DNA of 64,000 nt from Clostridia bacterium (GCA_017466455.1 JAFTUD010000025.1:31307-95306), one strand, 5' to 3'. Positions 1 to 8,328 are shown, counted from the stretch's first letter. A program made the numbers and translations. The notes: generated by a model from the sequence alone, not told the origin.

Positions 1-873
1 ACCGATGCCCTCGGCGTCATTCACAAGCGCACCCGCAACATCCTGAACATCACCGATGTTGGCATAGAGAAGCACACGCCTGCCGTCAATCGTTTTCGTT
101 TCCTTACCCTTCAGCTTCTTTAAAAGCTCACGCTTTTCCGTGTCCTCTCGGATAAGAGCCTTAATTCTAAGCACCTCACCCGCCTCGGGTCGGACAAGCA
201 CCTCACCCGTGTAGCCATTTATGCAAAGCAAATCGCCATCATTTATGCAGTCGATAAACGACCCACCAAGCCCGATAATAGCAGGAATACCGATACTGCG
301 CGCAAGTATTGAGGTGTGTGAATTCGGCGACCCCTGTGCGCATAAAAAGCCCTTTACGCGTGAAATGTCAAGCGATACCGTTTCACTCGGCGTAAGGTCG
401 TGCGCGCAAATTATCGTGTCCTCGGAGATTTCACCGTCAACCCTTCCCAAAAGGTGAGAAATAATTCTTGATGAAATGTCACGAATGTCCGTCGCCCGTG
501 AGCGCAGATATTCATCATCCATTGATGAGAATAAATACTCAAAGCTCTCGCTTGCGCGAGCCACGGCGTACTCCGCATTTGCAAGATTGCGCCGTATAAT
601 CTCCGTTACCGCATCGCAAAAGTCCTCATCATCGAGCATCATAAGATGAATGTTGAAAATTTGCGCATTCGCCTCTCCAAGCTCACGCCTTGCTTTTTCG
701 TAAATCTCTGAAAGCTCTCGCCTTGATGACTCCTTAGCACTCAAAAAACGCTCTATTTCGCTCACAGGGTCGCTTATTTTTCGCATTTTTTCCGAGGCGT
801 TGTCCTTTTTAAGCACCCTTGCCTTGCCGATTGCGATAGCGGAATAAACGCTCCTTCCCTTAAATCTTAGCAT
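1..873 (-). CDS. ptsI: PTS enzyme I (phosphoenolpyruvate-protein phosphotransferase), C-terminus cut by window edge
   Basis: Cytoplasmic first enzyme of the sugar phosphotransferase system; it autophosphorylates from PEP and passes the phosphate to HPr. Reading the minus strand from the ATG at 873 gives 291 codons with no stop, open at position 1, about half the usual length near 570 residues. The N-terminal half is recognisable: an HPr-binding helical region with HMMLDDEDF around residue 75, and the phosphohistidine loop GSPNSHTSILARS with the active His at about residue 186 (His189 in E. coli). The usual GGRTSHT context is GSPNSHT here. A ribosome binding site AAAGGAG lies just before the start. 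The partner ptsH is not in view. The family call is firm; the missing C-terminal PEP-binding domain is only a window effect. Confidence 0.93.
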   Translation of the reverse strand, partial: MLRFKGRSVYSAIAIGKARVLKKDNASEKMRKISDPVSEIERFLSAKESSRRELSEIYEKARRELGEANAQIFNIHLMMLDDEDFCDAVTEIIRRNLANAEYAVARASESFEYLFSSMDDEYLRSRATDIRDISSRIISHLLGRVDGEISEDTIICAHDLTPSETVSLDISRVKGFLCAQGSPNSHTSILARSIGIPAIIGLGGSFIDCINDGDLLCINGYTGEVLVRPEAGEVLRIKALIREDTEKRELLKKLKGKETKTIDGRRVLLYANIGDVQDVAGALVNDAEGIG

Positions 874-963
874 AAAAATCTCCTTTATAAACCGATGTTT
901 CCACATTATTTTTTCCGAAAAACGGGGGAATATTTACAATTTTAGAAAATAACTCTGCCCCTC

Positions 964-992
964 TTGAATTTTTTTAATCTTTATGATAAAAT
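964..992 (+). promoter_or_regulatory. sigma-A type promoter for the amidohydrolase gene
   Basis: TTGAAT, a 17-nt spacer, then TAAAAT preceded by TGA (extended -10). Transcription would start near 999, about 30 nt before the ATG at 1031. Seen in the sequence; activity is inferred. Confidence 0.65.
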
Positions 993-1030
993 TTAGGTGA
1001 AAAAAATACGCAAAGCGATAAGGAGCTGTT

Positions 1031-2140
1031 ATGGCAAAATATCTTGAAATTCCATTTCCAACCGTAAAGGACCCCTTTGACGGTCATATTCATGTTCATT
1101 TGTGGAGAATAGAGGAAAAGGGCGAAACCTTTATCCACGGTCTTGAGGAGTATAGAAGGGTGTGCGGTCTAAAATATATCGCCCTTGCATCACTTCCGTC
1201 GGGAAATCCTATCCCTGTACCAAGAGATGTAAGTAATAACATCATGTGCGCCTTTTATAAAATAGCAAATGAAAATACCTTCGCCTACGGTGGCTTTATT
1301 TACCCATCATACCCCGCAAATGAGGCACAGATGGAAAATATGTCGCTTGAAACACAGCTTGAGGAGCTTAACGAAATCGGCTTCGACGGAATAAAAATGC
1401 TTGAGGGTAAGCCAAATCTTTATTCTAAGGTTGGTCGTGCGCTTGATAGTGAATTTTTTGATAAGGTGCTTACCAAAATGGAAAAGGACGGTACATATCT
1501 TCTTATGCACGCCGTTGACCCCGAAACCTTTTGGCATAACCCCACAAAGGAAAGCATTGAAAGGGGCTGGTATTACGGAGATAGCTCTAAATATCCATCA
1601 AGCGAGGAGCTTTACGCACAGGTAGATAATATTCTTGAAAAGCACCCTAAGCTCAATTTGTGCCTTGCGCATTTCTTCTTCTGCTCGGAAAAGCCCGAAA
1701 AGCTTGCCAAAATGCTTGATAAGTATGAGAACTTGACAATAGACATCACCCCGGGCGGAGAGATGTATATCGGATTTAACGAGAATAGAGAATACTTTAA
1801 GGAGTTCTTTGTAAAATATCAGGATAGAATTCACTTCGGCACGGATATGGATTATTCACCGTCAATTGAGGGTGGTGTGTGGCTTTGTGATAGAGTTTAC
1901 CGCTTCCTTGCAACTGATGAGCCACTTTCATCATTTGATGACCATATTATCCCGGGCTTTAAGCTTCCTTGCGAGGTAGTGCAAAAAATTTGCTCCGATA
2001 ACCTCTTAAAGAAGCTTTCAGGCAAGCCAAAGGAAATAAATAAGGTTGCACTTAAAAAATATATTGATAAGTACTTCCACCTTATCACCGATAAGGAGCT
2101 TGCAAATTATATTACCGAGCTAAGCAAAAAATATCTATAA
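1031..2140 (+). CDS. amidohydrolase-family (TIM-barrel metal-dependent hydrolase) protein
   Basis: A 369-residue protein starting at an ATG preceded by AAGGAGCTGTT. The N-terminal metal motif is DGHIHVH (about residues 18-24), and later segments fit the amidohydrolase-2 fold: LCLAHFFF supplies a possible strand-6 histidine and HFGTDMDYS near residue 275 supplies the strand-8 aspartate. No signal peptide or membrane segment is seen, so it is likely cytosolic. The family hydrolyses C-N or C-C bonds (decarboxylases, hydratases, deacetylases); the substrate cannot be told. Monocistronic: its own promoter at 964-992 and a terminator at 2154-2190. Confidence 0.75.
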   Translation: MAKYLEIPFPTVKDPFDGHIHVHLWRIEEKGETFIHGLEEYRRVCGLKYIALASLPSGNPIPVPRDVSNNIMCAFYKIANENTFAYGGFIYPSYPANEAQMENMSLETQLEELNEIGFDGIKMLEGKPNLYSKVGRALDSEFFDKVLTKMEKDGTYLLMHAVDPETFWHNPTKESIERGWYYGDSSKYPSSEELYAQVDNILEKHPKLNLCLAHFFFCSEKPEKLAKMLDKYENLTIDITPGGEMYIGFNENREYFKEFFVKYQDRIHFGTDMDYSPSIEGGVWLCDRVYRFLATDEPLSSFDDHIIPGFKLPCEVVQKICSDNLLKKLSGKPKEINKVALKKYIDKYFHLITDKELANYITELSKKYL

Positions 2141-2153
2141 ATCCTATTTCACT

Positions 2154-2190
2154 AAAAAAAGAGCTGTCACCGCAGTGATAGCTCTTTTTT
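2154..2190 (+). terminator. Rho-independent terminator after the amidohydrolase
   Basis: A 10-bp stem, GAGCTGTCAC paired with GTGATAGCTC (one G-U), 4-nt loop CGCA, with flanking A and T runs that make it usable on both strands. Confidence 0.85.
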
Positions 2191-2420
2191 ATGTAGCAGG
2201 TCAATAAAACCATAAAAAGACCGCTACAGCCGAGTGCTTTTTTAAGATATGCGCCGTCTTAGGTAAAAAGGAGTTTATAAAGGAAAGGAAGGAGTTTTTG
2301 TAAAAAATAAAACCCTAAAACGGCTCTCATATCTTGTGTAATAATTATAGTATGAATATAGCGCACATAAGTCACAAAGCATGCGACAGTGCTAAAAATA
2401 TAAAAAATAGTAAAATATTC
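2191..2420. other. intergenic stretch with no recognised gene
   Basis: The space between the terminator ending at 2190 and the promoter starting at 2421 holds no convincing ORF with a ribosome binding site, no tRNA and no clear long hairpin. It is AT-rich and purine-biased in places. Confidence 0.5.
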
Positions 2421-2449
2421 TTGAAAAGGCGTGTGCGCGGTGGTAAAAT
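2421..2449 (+). promoter_or_regulatory. sigma-A promoter for the DUF4886 gene
   Basis: TTGAAA, 17-nt spacer, TAAAAT; the predicted start point is near 2456, 27 nt before the ATG at 2483. Confidence 0.7.
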
Positions 2450-2482
2450 TAGAATATAAAAAAACAAAAAAGAGGTAGAAAA

Positions 2483-3187
2483 ATGAATGTTTTGTGTATA
2501 GGAAATAGCTTTTCACAGGACGCAACAAGATATTTGCACCAAATTTCAAATGATGAAATCTTCGTGCGCAACCTTTATATCGGCGGCTGCTCCCTTGAAA
2601 CGCATGTGAATAATATCAAGGAAAATAACGCCTTTTATGAATACCAAAAGAACGGCAGAAGGCTGAAAATGATATCAATAAACGATGCTCTTAAAAAGAA
2701 AAAATGGGACTATGTTACAATTCAGCAGGTTAGCCATTTCAGCGGAGTTATTGAAACCTATGAGCCGTTTACCGAATTTCTCATAAATTACATAAGCGAT
2801 GCGTGCCCGAGCGCGAAAATCGTGTTCCATAGGACATGGGCATATGACCCGAAATCAAATCACGAGGGCTTTGTGACATATAATAATGACACGAATTATA
2901 TGTACCAAAGGATTATGGACGCAACCGATAAAATCGCTCAAAAATACGGGCTTGATGTGATTGATAACGCAACCGCAATCCAAAGGGCAAGAGAGCTTGA
3001 TGAGTTCAATACCGAAAAGGGCGGAGTCAGCATAAACCGTGACGGCTTCCACCTCTCGCTTGACTATGGCAGATACCTCGCAGGGCTTACAATGTTTAAA
3101 TATTTCACGGGCAAAAGCGCTACTGAGGTTACCTATGCCCCCGATGATACCGACCCCGAAATCATCGAAAAACTCAAATCCCTCTAA
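2483..3187 (+). CDS. DUF4886 / SGNH-hydrolase-like protein
   Basis: A 234-residue protein with the SGNH block I signature GNSFSQDA at residues 7-14, a central QQVSHFSG segment, and block V-like DGFHLSLDYGRYLAG near residue 195 with the Asp and His expected for a catalytic triad. This architecture matches DUF4886, usually regarded as a GDSL/SGNH-type esterase. No signal peptide is seen. The start is supported by a GAGG-containing site 8 nt upstream and by the promoter at 2421-2449. The substrate is unknown; carbohydrate or lipid ester hydrolysis is inference only. Confidence 0.75.
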   Translation: MNVLCIGNSFSQDATRYLHQISNDEIFVRNLYIGGCSLETHVNNIKENNAFYEYQKNGRRLKMISINDALKKKKWDYVTIQQVSHFSGVIETYEPFTEFLINYISDACPSAKIVFHRTWAYDPKSNHEGFVTYNNDTNYMYQRIMDATDKIAQKYGLDVIDNATAIQRARELDEFNTEKGGVSINRDGFHLSLDYGRYLAGLTMFKYFTGKSATEVTYAPDDTDPEIIEKLKSL

Positions 3188-3381
3188 GCAGGCAAGCGCC
3201 TGAGGCAAACTCCGCCCGAGAGCCTCGGGTCGCAAACTCCGACATCGTGCAGTACAAATTGTTTCCGAACTCCGCATTGCGACTCACTGCGTTCGCATGC
3301 ATGGCTACCACCATCCAATCGCACTTCGCCGAGGCTCGTGTTCTTGGGGTGTGCGCACATCCGAATTCCGCATTTTCGTTA
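3188..3381 (-). repeat. dispersed intergenic repeat, family 1, copy 1 (inverted relative to the other copies)
   Basis: The reverse complement of this stretch aligns closely with 29291-29506: both carry the block with CCCAAGAACACGAGCC, GGTGGTAGCCATGC and GAGTCGCAATG. It contains a perfect hairpin CCCGAG-AGC-CTCGGG at 3215-3229, whose equivalent in other copies is changed in a compensatory way. The repeat runs almost up to the Shine-Dalgarno of the next gene. No coding potential of its own is apparent, although a shadow ORF crosses it in frame with the next gene. Confidence 0.8.
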
Positions 3382-3390
3382 GGAGAATAT

Positions 3391-3750
3391 ATGTATACCG
3401 AGCTACAAGAAAAATATATGAGAGGCACATACCCCGCAAATCTTCTTCGTGCGATTTTTGAAATAGAGCCGAGCGAGGACTATATTGACCTCGCCTTTTG
3501 CGATGAGGCGGTTACACTTTCAGATGAGGTAAGAGTGGAGCTGAACGCAAAGCTGAATACACTAAATTGCACCGAAAGCCGAGTAATCCACCTCTTGTTC
3601 CGCTTCACCCCAACCGTAGAGGAAGCGATGAGCGAGCTTGGCAAAACCGCCGAGGAAATTTTGACCCTCGAAAAAAGAGCCATCGAAAAGCTCCGCCACC
3701 CCTCACGCAAAAAAGACCTCGAAAGATTCAAATACCTGCTAAAGCTCTAA
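3391..3750 (+). CDS. sigma-70 region-4-like helix-turn-helix protein
   Basis: A 119-residue protein. The reading frame is open upstream to 3247 through repeat DNA, but the start is placed at the ATG at 3391 because TAGGAG sits just before it. The C-terminal half resembles sigma-70 region 4: CTESRVIHLLF, then a helix-turn-helix-like segment ending in EKRAIEKLRHPSRKKDLERF, close to the ending shared by primary sigma factors. The N-terminal 50 residues match nothing I recognise, and region 2 (core binding, -10 recognition) is absent, so it is unlikely to be a complete sigma factor. It may be a small DNA-binding regulator; no partner gene is evident. Confidence 0.6.
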   Translation: MYTELQEKYMRGTYPANLLRAIFEIEPSEDYIDLAFCDEAVTLSDEVRVELNAKLNTLNCTESRVIHLLFRFTPTVEEAMSELGKTAEEILTLEKRAIEKLRHPSRKKDLERFKYLLKL

Positions 3751-3801
3751 AAAGCCTAAACCATCTTCTCATTACCAAGCATTTGGAAATAATAAGTAAA
3801 G

Positions 3802-3843
3802 AAAAAAGCGATTCCCGAAGAAAAACGAGAATCGCTTTTATAG
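3802..3843. terminator. terminator hairpin after the sigma-like gene
   Basis: GCGATTCCCG and CGAGAATCGC form a 10-bp stem with one mismatch around an AAGAAAAA loop, flanked by AAAAAA and TTTTAT, so it could work in both directions. Confidence 0.7.
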
Positions 3844-3932
3844 TGCATAAGCCCATTTGCCATGCCGCAGCAACTAGAATTTGCGGAGATATAAAAAATT
3901 CAACGATCGCGCAATTTGTTTTAGCAAATCAC

Positions 3933-3967
3933 TTGCTTTCTGTCGAAAAATGATATATAATATATCA
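3933..3967 (+). promoter_or_regulatory. promoter with overlapping palindromic operator for the HTH regulator
   Basis: TTGCTT, 17-nt spacer, TATAAT (3956-3961). The -10 hexamer lies inside a near-perfect 17-bp palindrome, TGATATAT-A-ATATATCA, at 3951-3967. Since the next gene encodes a Cro/CI-type HTH protein, negative autoregulation is a reasonable inference. Confidence 0.65.
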
Positions 3968-4000
3968 TGTGTAAAAATAATTATTTTTATGAGGTGGAAA

Positions 4001-4216
4001 ATGGCAGCAAGCTATAAGAAACTTTTTAAGCTACTCATCGATCGCGAAATGAAAAGCAAAGATCTTGCTGCAAAAGCAGGTGTTAGTCCAGCAACGCTCG
4101 CGAAGATGAAAAAAGGCGGCGCAACCGTCTCCAGCGACGTCCTCGTCAAAATCTGCACCGCCCTCGGCTGCACAATGGACGATATTGTAGAAATCGTACC
4201 AAATGAATCAAAATAA
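4001..4216 (+). CDS. Cro/CI-family helix-turn-helix transcriptional regulator
   Basis: A 71-residue XRE-like protein of the short YozG type. Helix-turn-helix residues lie in SKDLAAKAGVSPATLAKMKK (about 18-38), followed by VLVKICTALGCTMDDIVEI. An upstream in-frame ATG at 3881 was rejected because GAGGTGG precedes the ATG at 4001 and the promoter -10 lies at 3956-3961. It is 23 nt upstream of the HNH endonuclease and likely its operon partner; the palindrome over its promoter suggests it represses its own operon. Such small regulators often control the dose of a restriction enzyme or toxin; that role is inferred. Confidence 0.85.
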   Translation: MAASYKKLFKLLIDREMKSKDLAAKAGVSPATLAKMKKGGATVSSDVLVKICTALGCTMDDIVEIVPNESK

Positions 4217-4239
4217 TCTTGAAGAAGGGAGATACTATA

Positions 4240-5298
4240 ATGCAAGAATTTTTTAGACAATTTGAAGATTACTGCAAAACACCGGGAGTGGACTCGGGAA
4301 AGGCTCGGTCATATGCGAAGGCGATAGAGTATCTCTGCGATTATTTAAAGATCACGGCAATCGATATTCAATCAGTGTCGTTAATAAAAGAGCTGGAAAG
4401 CGAAATATATCATAAGCACAGTGCTTTTTATAACTCTTTTCTGATGTTCTTGATCGGACGTGGACAGCGTTCTTATTTAGAGAATGGTTATGTTAAGGCA
4501 GCTTTTAAGTACTTCTTCGCGTTCTTCAAATATATCAATTCTCAAAATGCTAAATGGACAAAAGAGGAAACTGTTTTAGCTTTGGCACTATACTGTAAAA
4601 TCCCCTTCGGAAAGATACATAAAAACAATCCTCAGGTTATTGAATTATCAAAACTGATCGGTCGTACGCCTGCTTCGGTGTCCATGAAGATGGGCAATTT
4701 CGGGCGATTTGATGAGGAACTTGCCAAGAAGGGAATATCAGGACTTTCTCACGGAAGCGCGTTGGATAAGGTTGTGTGGGATGAATATCATCTCAACATG
4801 CAAGCATTGTCTGAAACTGTAGATAAAGTTCCATATATGCAAGAATTTATGAATGAGGATGATACTATTGATACTTTGCCTGCTGGCAAAACGAGAACAT
4901 CAACTGTTCAAACTCGTGTTAATCAGGGATTCTTTAGAAGCGCGGTTATATCGGCATACAATAGAAAATGTTGTGTAACTGGTTTGGATGTTCCTTCTTT
5001 GCTCATTGCATCGCACATTAAGCCGTGGAAGGATAGCGATCCTCAAACAGAGAGGACGAATCCGTGCAATGGTCTCTCTTTAAATTCCTTGCATCATGAG
5101 GCATTTGACGATGGCATTTTCACCATCGATACGGATTATAGAATATGGATTTCAAGAACTGCGAAGGAACGATATACATCAGAAGTGTTCAACGACTTTT
5201 TCGCAAAGTATGAAGGAAAAACAATAACACTTCCCGAGCGTTTCCTTCCGTCAAAAGAAATGATAGAATATCATAATTCGAAATTATCGAATTTTTAA
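4240..5298 (+). CDS. HNH endonuclease with N-terminal helical domain
   Basis: A 352-residue protein. The start is set at the ATG at 4240, which follows GAAGGGAG, rather than an upstream in-frame TTG. The middle region (about 104-190, WTKEETVLALALYCKIPFGK then IGRTPASVSMKMGNF) is a conserved DNA-binding-like module seen in HNH restriction-type proteins. The C-terminal HNH_2-type nuclease domain (about 225-300) keeps SHIKPW (258-263), Asn274 and LHHEAFDDG (284-292). The N-terminal 100 residues look helical (SAM-like, as in integrases). Context with an autoregulated repressor suggests a restriction-type defence gene; no methyltransferase is adjacent, so a modification-dependent or solitary mode is inferred. 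Confidence 0.82.
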   Translation: MQEFFRQFEDYCKTPGVDSGKARSYAKAIEYLCDYLKITAIDIQSVSLIKELESEIYHKHSAFYNSFLMFLIGRGQRSYLENGYVKAAFKYFFAFFKYINSQNAKWTKEETVLALALYCKIPFGKIHKNNPQVIELSKLIGRTPASVSMKMGNFGRFDEELAKKGISGLSHGSALDKVVWDEYHLNMQALSETVDKVPYMQEFMNEDDTIDTLPAGKTRTSTVQTRVNQGFFRSAVISAYNRKCCVTGLDVPSLLIASHIKPWKDSDPQTERTNPCNGLSLNSLHHEAFDDGIFTIDTDYRIWISRTAKERYTSEVFNDFFAKYEGKTITLPERFLPSKEMIEYHNSKLSNF

Positions 5299-5307
5299 GG
5301 ATAAAGT

Positions 5308-5721
5308 ATGGTAGAGGTTGTAGCAGCTCTCATTTGGAAGGAAGACAAATTCATGATTTGCCAACGCCCGGCACATAAAGCGAGAGGACTCCTTTGGGAG
5401 TTTGTTGGCGGGAAGGTCGAGCGAGGAGAAACGAAAGAACAAGCGCTCATTCGAGAGTGCAGGGAAGAATTAAATGTTCTTCTCTCTGTCGGTGACGTGT
5501 TTATGGATGTGGTTCATGAGTATCCCGACTTGACGGTGCATCTGACTTTGTTCAACGCTACAATTGTCGAGGGCGAACCGCAGAAACTCGAACATAACGA
5601 TATTCAATGGATCACACCAAGTGAAATTCTGAACTACAAGTTCTGCCCGGCAGACGAGGAAATATTAAAAAGAATTTATAGAGTATTCAGAGAATATTCT
5701 TTCGCAAAAATTACTCTTTAA
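5308..5721 (+). CDS. Nudix (MutT-type) hydrolase
   Basis: A 137-residue protein with a full Nudix box at about residues 35-57: G-KVERG-E-TKEQALI-RECREELNV, the usual Gly replaced by Asn as in several MutT relatives. The family hydrolyses nucleoside diphosphate-X substrates, often 8-oxo-dGTP. It begins 9 nt after the HNH gene with AGGATAAAG upstream and is likely co-transcribed with it. Nudix genes inside defence islands may clear modified or signalling nucleotides; that link is speculation. Confidence 0.85.
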   Translation: MVEVVAALIWKEDKFMICQRPAHKARGLLWEFVGGKVERGETKEQALIRECREELNVLLSVGDVFMDVVHEYPDLTVHLTLFNATIVEGEPQKLEHNDIQWITPSEILNYKFCPADEEILKRIYRVFREYSFAKITL

Positions 5722-5813
5722 AGTGAATACAAGCATTGCGGTAATATCGTTCCCTTGTAAGATTAATAAAATTCGCAGGAAATTTTAATTTGAAAGGTAT
5801 TTGGAGGCTCAAT

Positions 5814-7379
5814 ATGAGTAAAGTTTTATCTGTTAATATCCAAAATATTAGAGGTATATTTAATTTAAAAATAAACCTATCTCTTTCGCCAGATGTGTAT
5901 GCAATAACAGGAGTTAATGGAATTGGAAAGAGTACTTTGCTTACTTGTATCACACCTCGATTACATAGACCTACATCTTTTGAAGTTTTAAAAAGTATAG
6001 CTACTAATGAATCATCAATAGAGTATACTATAGGCGACGAAACGGAAATTTGGAAATATGACGGGTCTCAATGGAAATGTACTGGTAATATAACATCGCC
6101 ATTACGCGGATTTCAAGAAGGTAGTTTGTCAAACGGAACAAGGTTCTTAAACATTACTTCAATGGGATATCGTTATTATAAGCAAATGTTAAATATACGA
6201 AGCGAACTATTGACAGAAGCGGATAGCTTTGTAAAGGAGAGCTTAGGAATCATATTGCAAAACGATAAGAACTATTATAGCAACTTGTATCGTTTGGATC
6301 GTTCAAAAGCAGAAAGATACTACAAGTATAAAGGGGTTGTTTATTATTTAAAAATAGCAGATAAATATATACCTCAATTTGAATTAAGTAATGGTGAATT
6401 CTTGTTAATAAACTTGCTTCATTTGCTGAATAATTTGCTTGTTAGAAATAATAATTCTGAAAAATTAAACCTTATATTGATTGATGAAATAGAGCTAGCT
6501 TTACATCCTTCCGCAATAAAGAGATTGGTTCAATTTGTTAAAGTAATTGCTAAAAAATATCAGGTTGCTATATATTTTTCTACTCATTCCATAGAAATTA
6601 TTAACAGTTTACCCATAGAGAATCTGTTTTATCTTCATAAGAGTGTCGGAACAAATGTTATATGCGAAACACCATGCTATCCTGCATATATCACAAGGGA
6701 TATATACACGCATAGTGGATATGATGTTTTAATATTAGTTGAAGATGATTTGGCTCAATACTTTGTTTCAAAAGTAATACGAAACAAACGAATCGATAAT
6801 AACAAAAGAATTCAAGTGCTTCCTGTAGGGGGATATGATAACACCCTTGAGTTGCATCAAAATCTTTTGAGGGAAGAAATCTTAGGGCCTATCGCTCATA
6901 TTTTAAGCGTTATTGATGGCGATGTTGAAACTGCTGTTTTTAAAAAACGTATAGATGACGGAAAATGGTTGTGTATTCCTGAAGACTCTTTGCTATTTCT
7001 TCCGATTGAAAGTGTTGAAAAATATCTAAAAAGTGAATTGATAGATAAAAAGAACTATGAATTGATGAGATTGATAAGGGATAGACTTTTTAAATTTGAA
7101 TCTGAAATCAATTGGTTTGAATCTGAATATAATAACAACATTGATAATCAAATTGAAAAAGATAGAAGCAAAGGCATAGAGATAAAGAGTAGAAATGAAT
7201 ACTTTTCAAACGGTAAAAATTTGTTCTCTGTTCTGTCAAGTAAGTACGAGCAAGAGGGAAAAAGCAAAGTTGAATTTAGGAAAAATATAACAGAACTTGT
7301 TATAGAATATTTTGATTCAACGGCATTTGAAGAGAAGTTTTTTGAGATCTTAACAAGTATATTCAACAAGAATCAATAA
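5814..7379 (+). CDS. AAA/ABC-type ATPase with TOPRIM-like C-terminal domain (OLD-family nuclease-like)
   Basis: A 521-residue protein starting at the ATG at 5814 with TTGGAGG 7 nt upstream. Residues 33-41 are the Walker A GVNGIGKST. LSNGE (191-195) is an ABC-signature-like motif, ILIDEIE (221-227) is Walker B and STHS (256-259) the H-switch. A TOPRIM-like segment follows: VEDD with Glu310, GGYDN at 339-343 and DGD at 368-370. That order, SMC-like ATPase then TOPRIM, is the OLD nuclease layout, known in anti-phage proteins such as GajA. No GajB/UvrD-like helicase is adjacent. The gene is clearly more AT-rich than its neighbours, suggesting separate acquisition. Nuclease activity is inferred from motifs only. 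Confidence 0.78.
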   Translation: MSKVLSVNIQNIRGIFNLKINLSLSPDVYAITGVNGIGKSTLLTCITPRLHRPTSFEVLKSIATNESSIEYTIGDETEIWKYDGSQWKCTGNITSPLRGFQEGSLSNGTRFLNITSMGYRYYKQMLNIRSELLTEADSFVKESLGIILQNDKNYYSNLYRLDRSKAERYYKYKGVVYYLKIADKYIPQFELSNGEFLLINLLHLLNNLLVRNNNSEKLNLILIDEIELALHPSAIKRLVQFVKVIAKKYQVAIYFSTHSIEIINSLPIENLFYLHKSVGTNVICETPCYPAYITRDIYTHSGYDVLILVEDDLAQYFVSKVIRNKRIDNNKRIQVLPVGGYDNTLELHQNLLREEILGPIAHILSVIDGDVETAVFKKRIDDGKWLCIPEDSLLFLPIESVEKYLKSELIDKKNYELMRLIRDRLFKFESEINWFESEYNNNIDNQIEKDRSKGIEIKSRNEYFSNGKNLFSVLSSKYEQEGKSKVEFRKNITELVIEYFDSTAFEEKFFEILTSIFNKNQ

Positions 7380-7484
7380 CATTTATTATACTAAAACTGT
7401 CTTGAAATCGTATGATTCTAAAAAATTAAATTAACAATGTCAAAAAAGGATTAAATGTCTTACAAATAGATTATGGGATAAGAT

Positions 7485-7862
7485 ATGACAAACAATAATG
7501 CTTTCAATGCATCTTGTGAGCGTTGGGGCAACACCGACGCCTACCGCGAGCACGAGCAGAAAACAAAGCATTATACAAAAGAGAAGTGGGCTGAAGCAAA
7601 CAATGGTTTGATGGCGATTTTTGCCGAGTTCGCAGCCTGCAAGCAGAATGACGCAGAGGATGATTCTAACGAAGCACAGGCGCTTGTAGCTAAGCTTCAA
7701 GTACACATAACAGCCAACTACTACACTTGCACAGACGAGATTCTTGCAGGGCTTGGCAAGATGTACGTTGCCGACGAGCGATTCAAGAAGAATATCAATA
7801 AGTACGGAGAGGGAACAGCCGAGTTCGCAGCTGATGCGATCGAGGTTTACTGCCGAAAATGA
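7485..7862 (+). CDS. stand-alone TipAS antibiotic-recognition domain protein
   Basis: A 125-residue protein almost entirely made of a TipAS domain: CERWGNTDAYREH near the N-terminus, then HITANYYTCTDEILAGLGKMYVADERF (about 77-103) and NKYGEGTAEFAADAI. In TipA-type activators this domain binds thiopeptide and other cyclic antibiotics and is joined to an N-terminal MerR-like DNA-binding domain. No such domain is encoded upstream in this frame, so this is a domain-only protein that could sequester a drug. Its stop overlaps the next start by 4 nt (ATGA), indicating translational coupling. Confidence 0.85.
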   Translation: MTNNNAFNASCERWGNTDAYREHEQKTKHYTKEKWAEANNGLMAIFAEFAACKQNDAEDDSNEAQALVAKLQVHITANYYTCTDEILAGLGKMYVADERFKKNINKYGEGTAEFAADAIEVYCRK

Positions 7863-8328
7863 GCACAAACAAATTTAATCTCTTTCTTGAAAATGCCCGG
7901 TTTCTATCGGACAAGCTTGGAATTGTTCCCCTGCTATACGGCTCGCTCGGCTTGGAGTATCTGACAGGAGATGCTCTCGGTGCGGATGATATCGACATAC
8001 TTGTTCCGCGTGTGTTCATCACCGAGCGATGGCATGAATTCAAGACACTTTTAGAAGCACAGGGATACGTTCTTGCAGATGAGCATGAGCATACATTTGT
8101 GCGTGACGGTGTGGCATATTCCTATGCCGATATTGAGGATCTCGAATCCTTTGCAGGCATCAACACTGAAGATATAGAGATGCACGAAGTAGATGGTGTT
8201 CGCTTTTGTTGTTGTCACTCGAGCAGTATCTTATTGTGTACAGGCAATCGAGTAAAGACGGCTACCGAGTGAATGTACGGCAGAAAAAGGATATCGATAA
8301 GATCAGATTTATTGAGAGCAAGTTGTAA
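7859..8328 (+). pseudogene. nucleotidyltransferase-like protein, frameshifted
   Basis: As read, the ORF stops at 8272 (137 residues). The N-terminal two-thirds has the nucleotidyltransferase-fold pattern LLYGSLGLEYLTG then DDIDILVPR. At the run of four T at 8204-8207 the frame is lost: adding one T would restore LLSLEQYLIVYRQSSKDGYR and a normal C-terminus ending at 8328, just before the next ribosome binding site. The intact product would be about 156 residues. I see this as a single-base deletion, real or a sequencing error. It is coupled to the TipAS gene by a 4-nt overlap. Members are sometimes labelled phosphoribosylanthranilate isomerase in databases, which the sequence does not support. 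Confidence 0.7.

Noticed and set aside
221..457. plus-strand ORF inside ptsI
   Set aside because: Antisense to a conserved enzyme I region including the active-site histidine.
874..963. promoter for ptsI
   Set aside because: No pair of hexamers with acceptable spacing was found on the minus strand; ptsI may have an unusual or regulated promoter.
3247..3390. N-terminal extension of the sigma-like gene
   Set aside because: It translates repeat DNA shared with other intergenic regions; a good Shine-Dalgarno precedes the ATG at 3391.
2855..3428. minus-strand ORFs overlapping the DUF4886 gene and repeat 1
   Set aside because: No ribosome binding site, and translations are of repeat DNA or antisense.
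4240..7379. Septu (PtuA ATPase plus PtuB HNH) defence system
   Set aside because: The order and spacing are wrong, a Nudix gene lies between, and the ATPase has a TOPRIM-like C-terminus that PtuA lacks.
5814..7379. Gabija GajA
   Set aside because: No UvrD-like GajB gene is adjacent; only the general OLD layout is supported.
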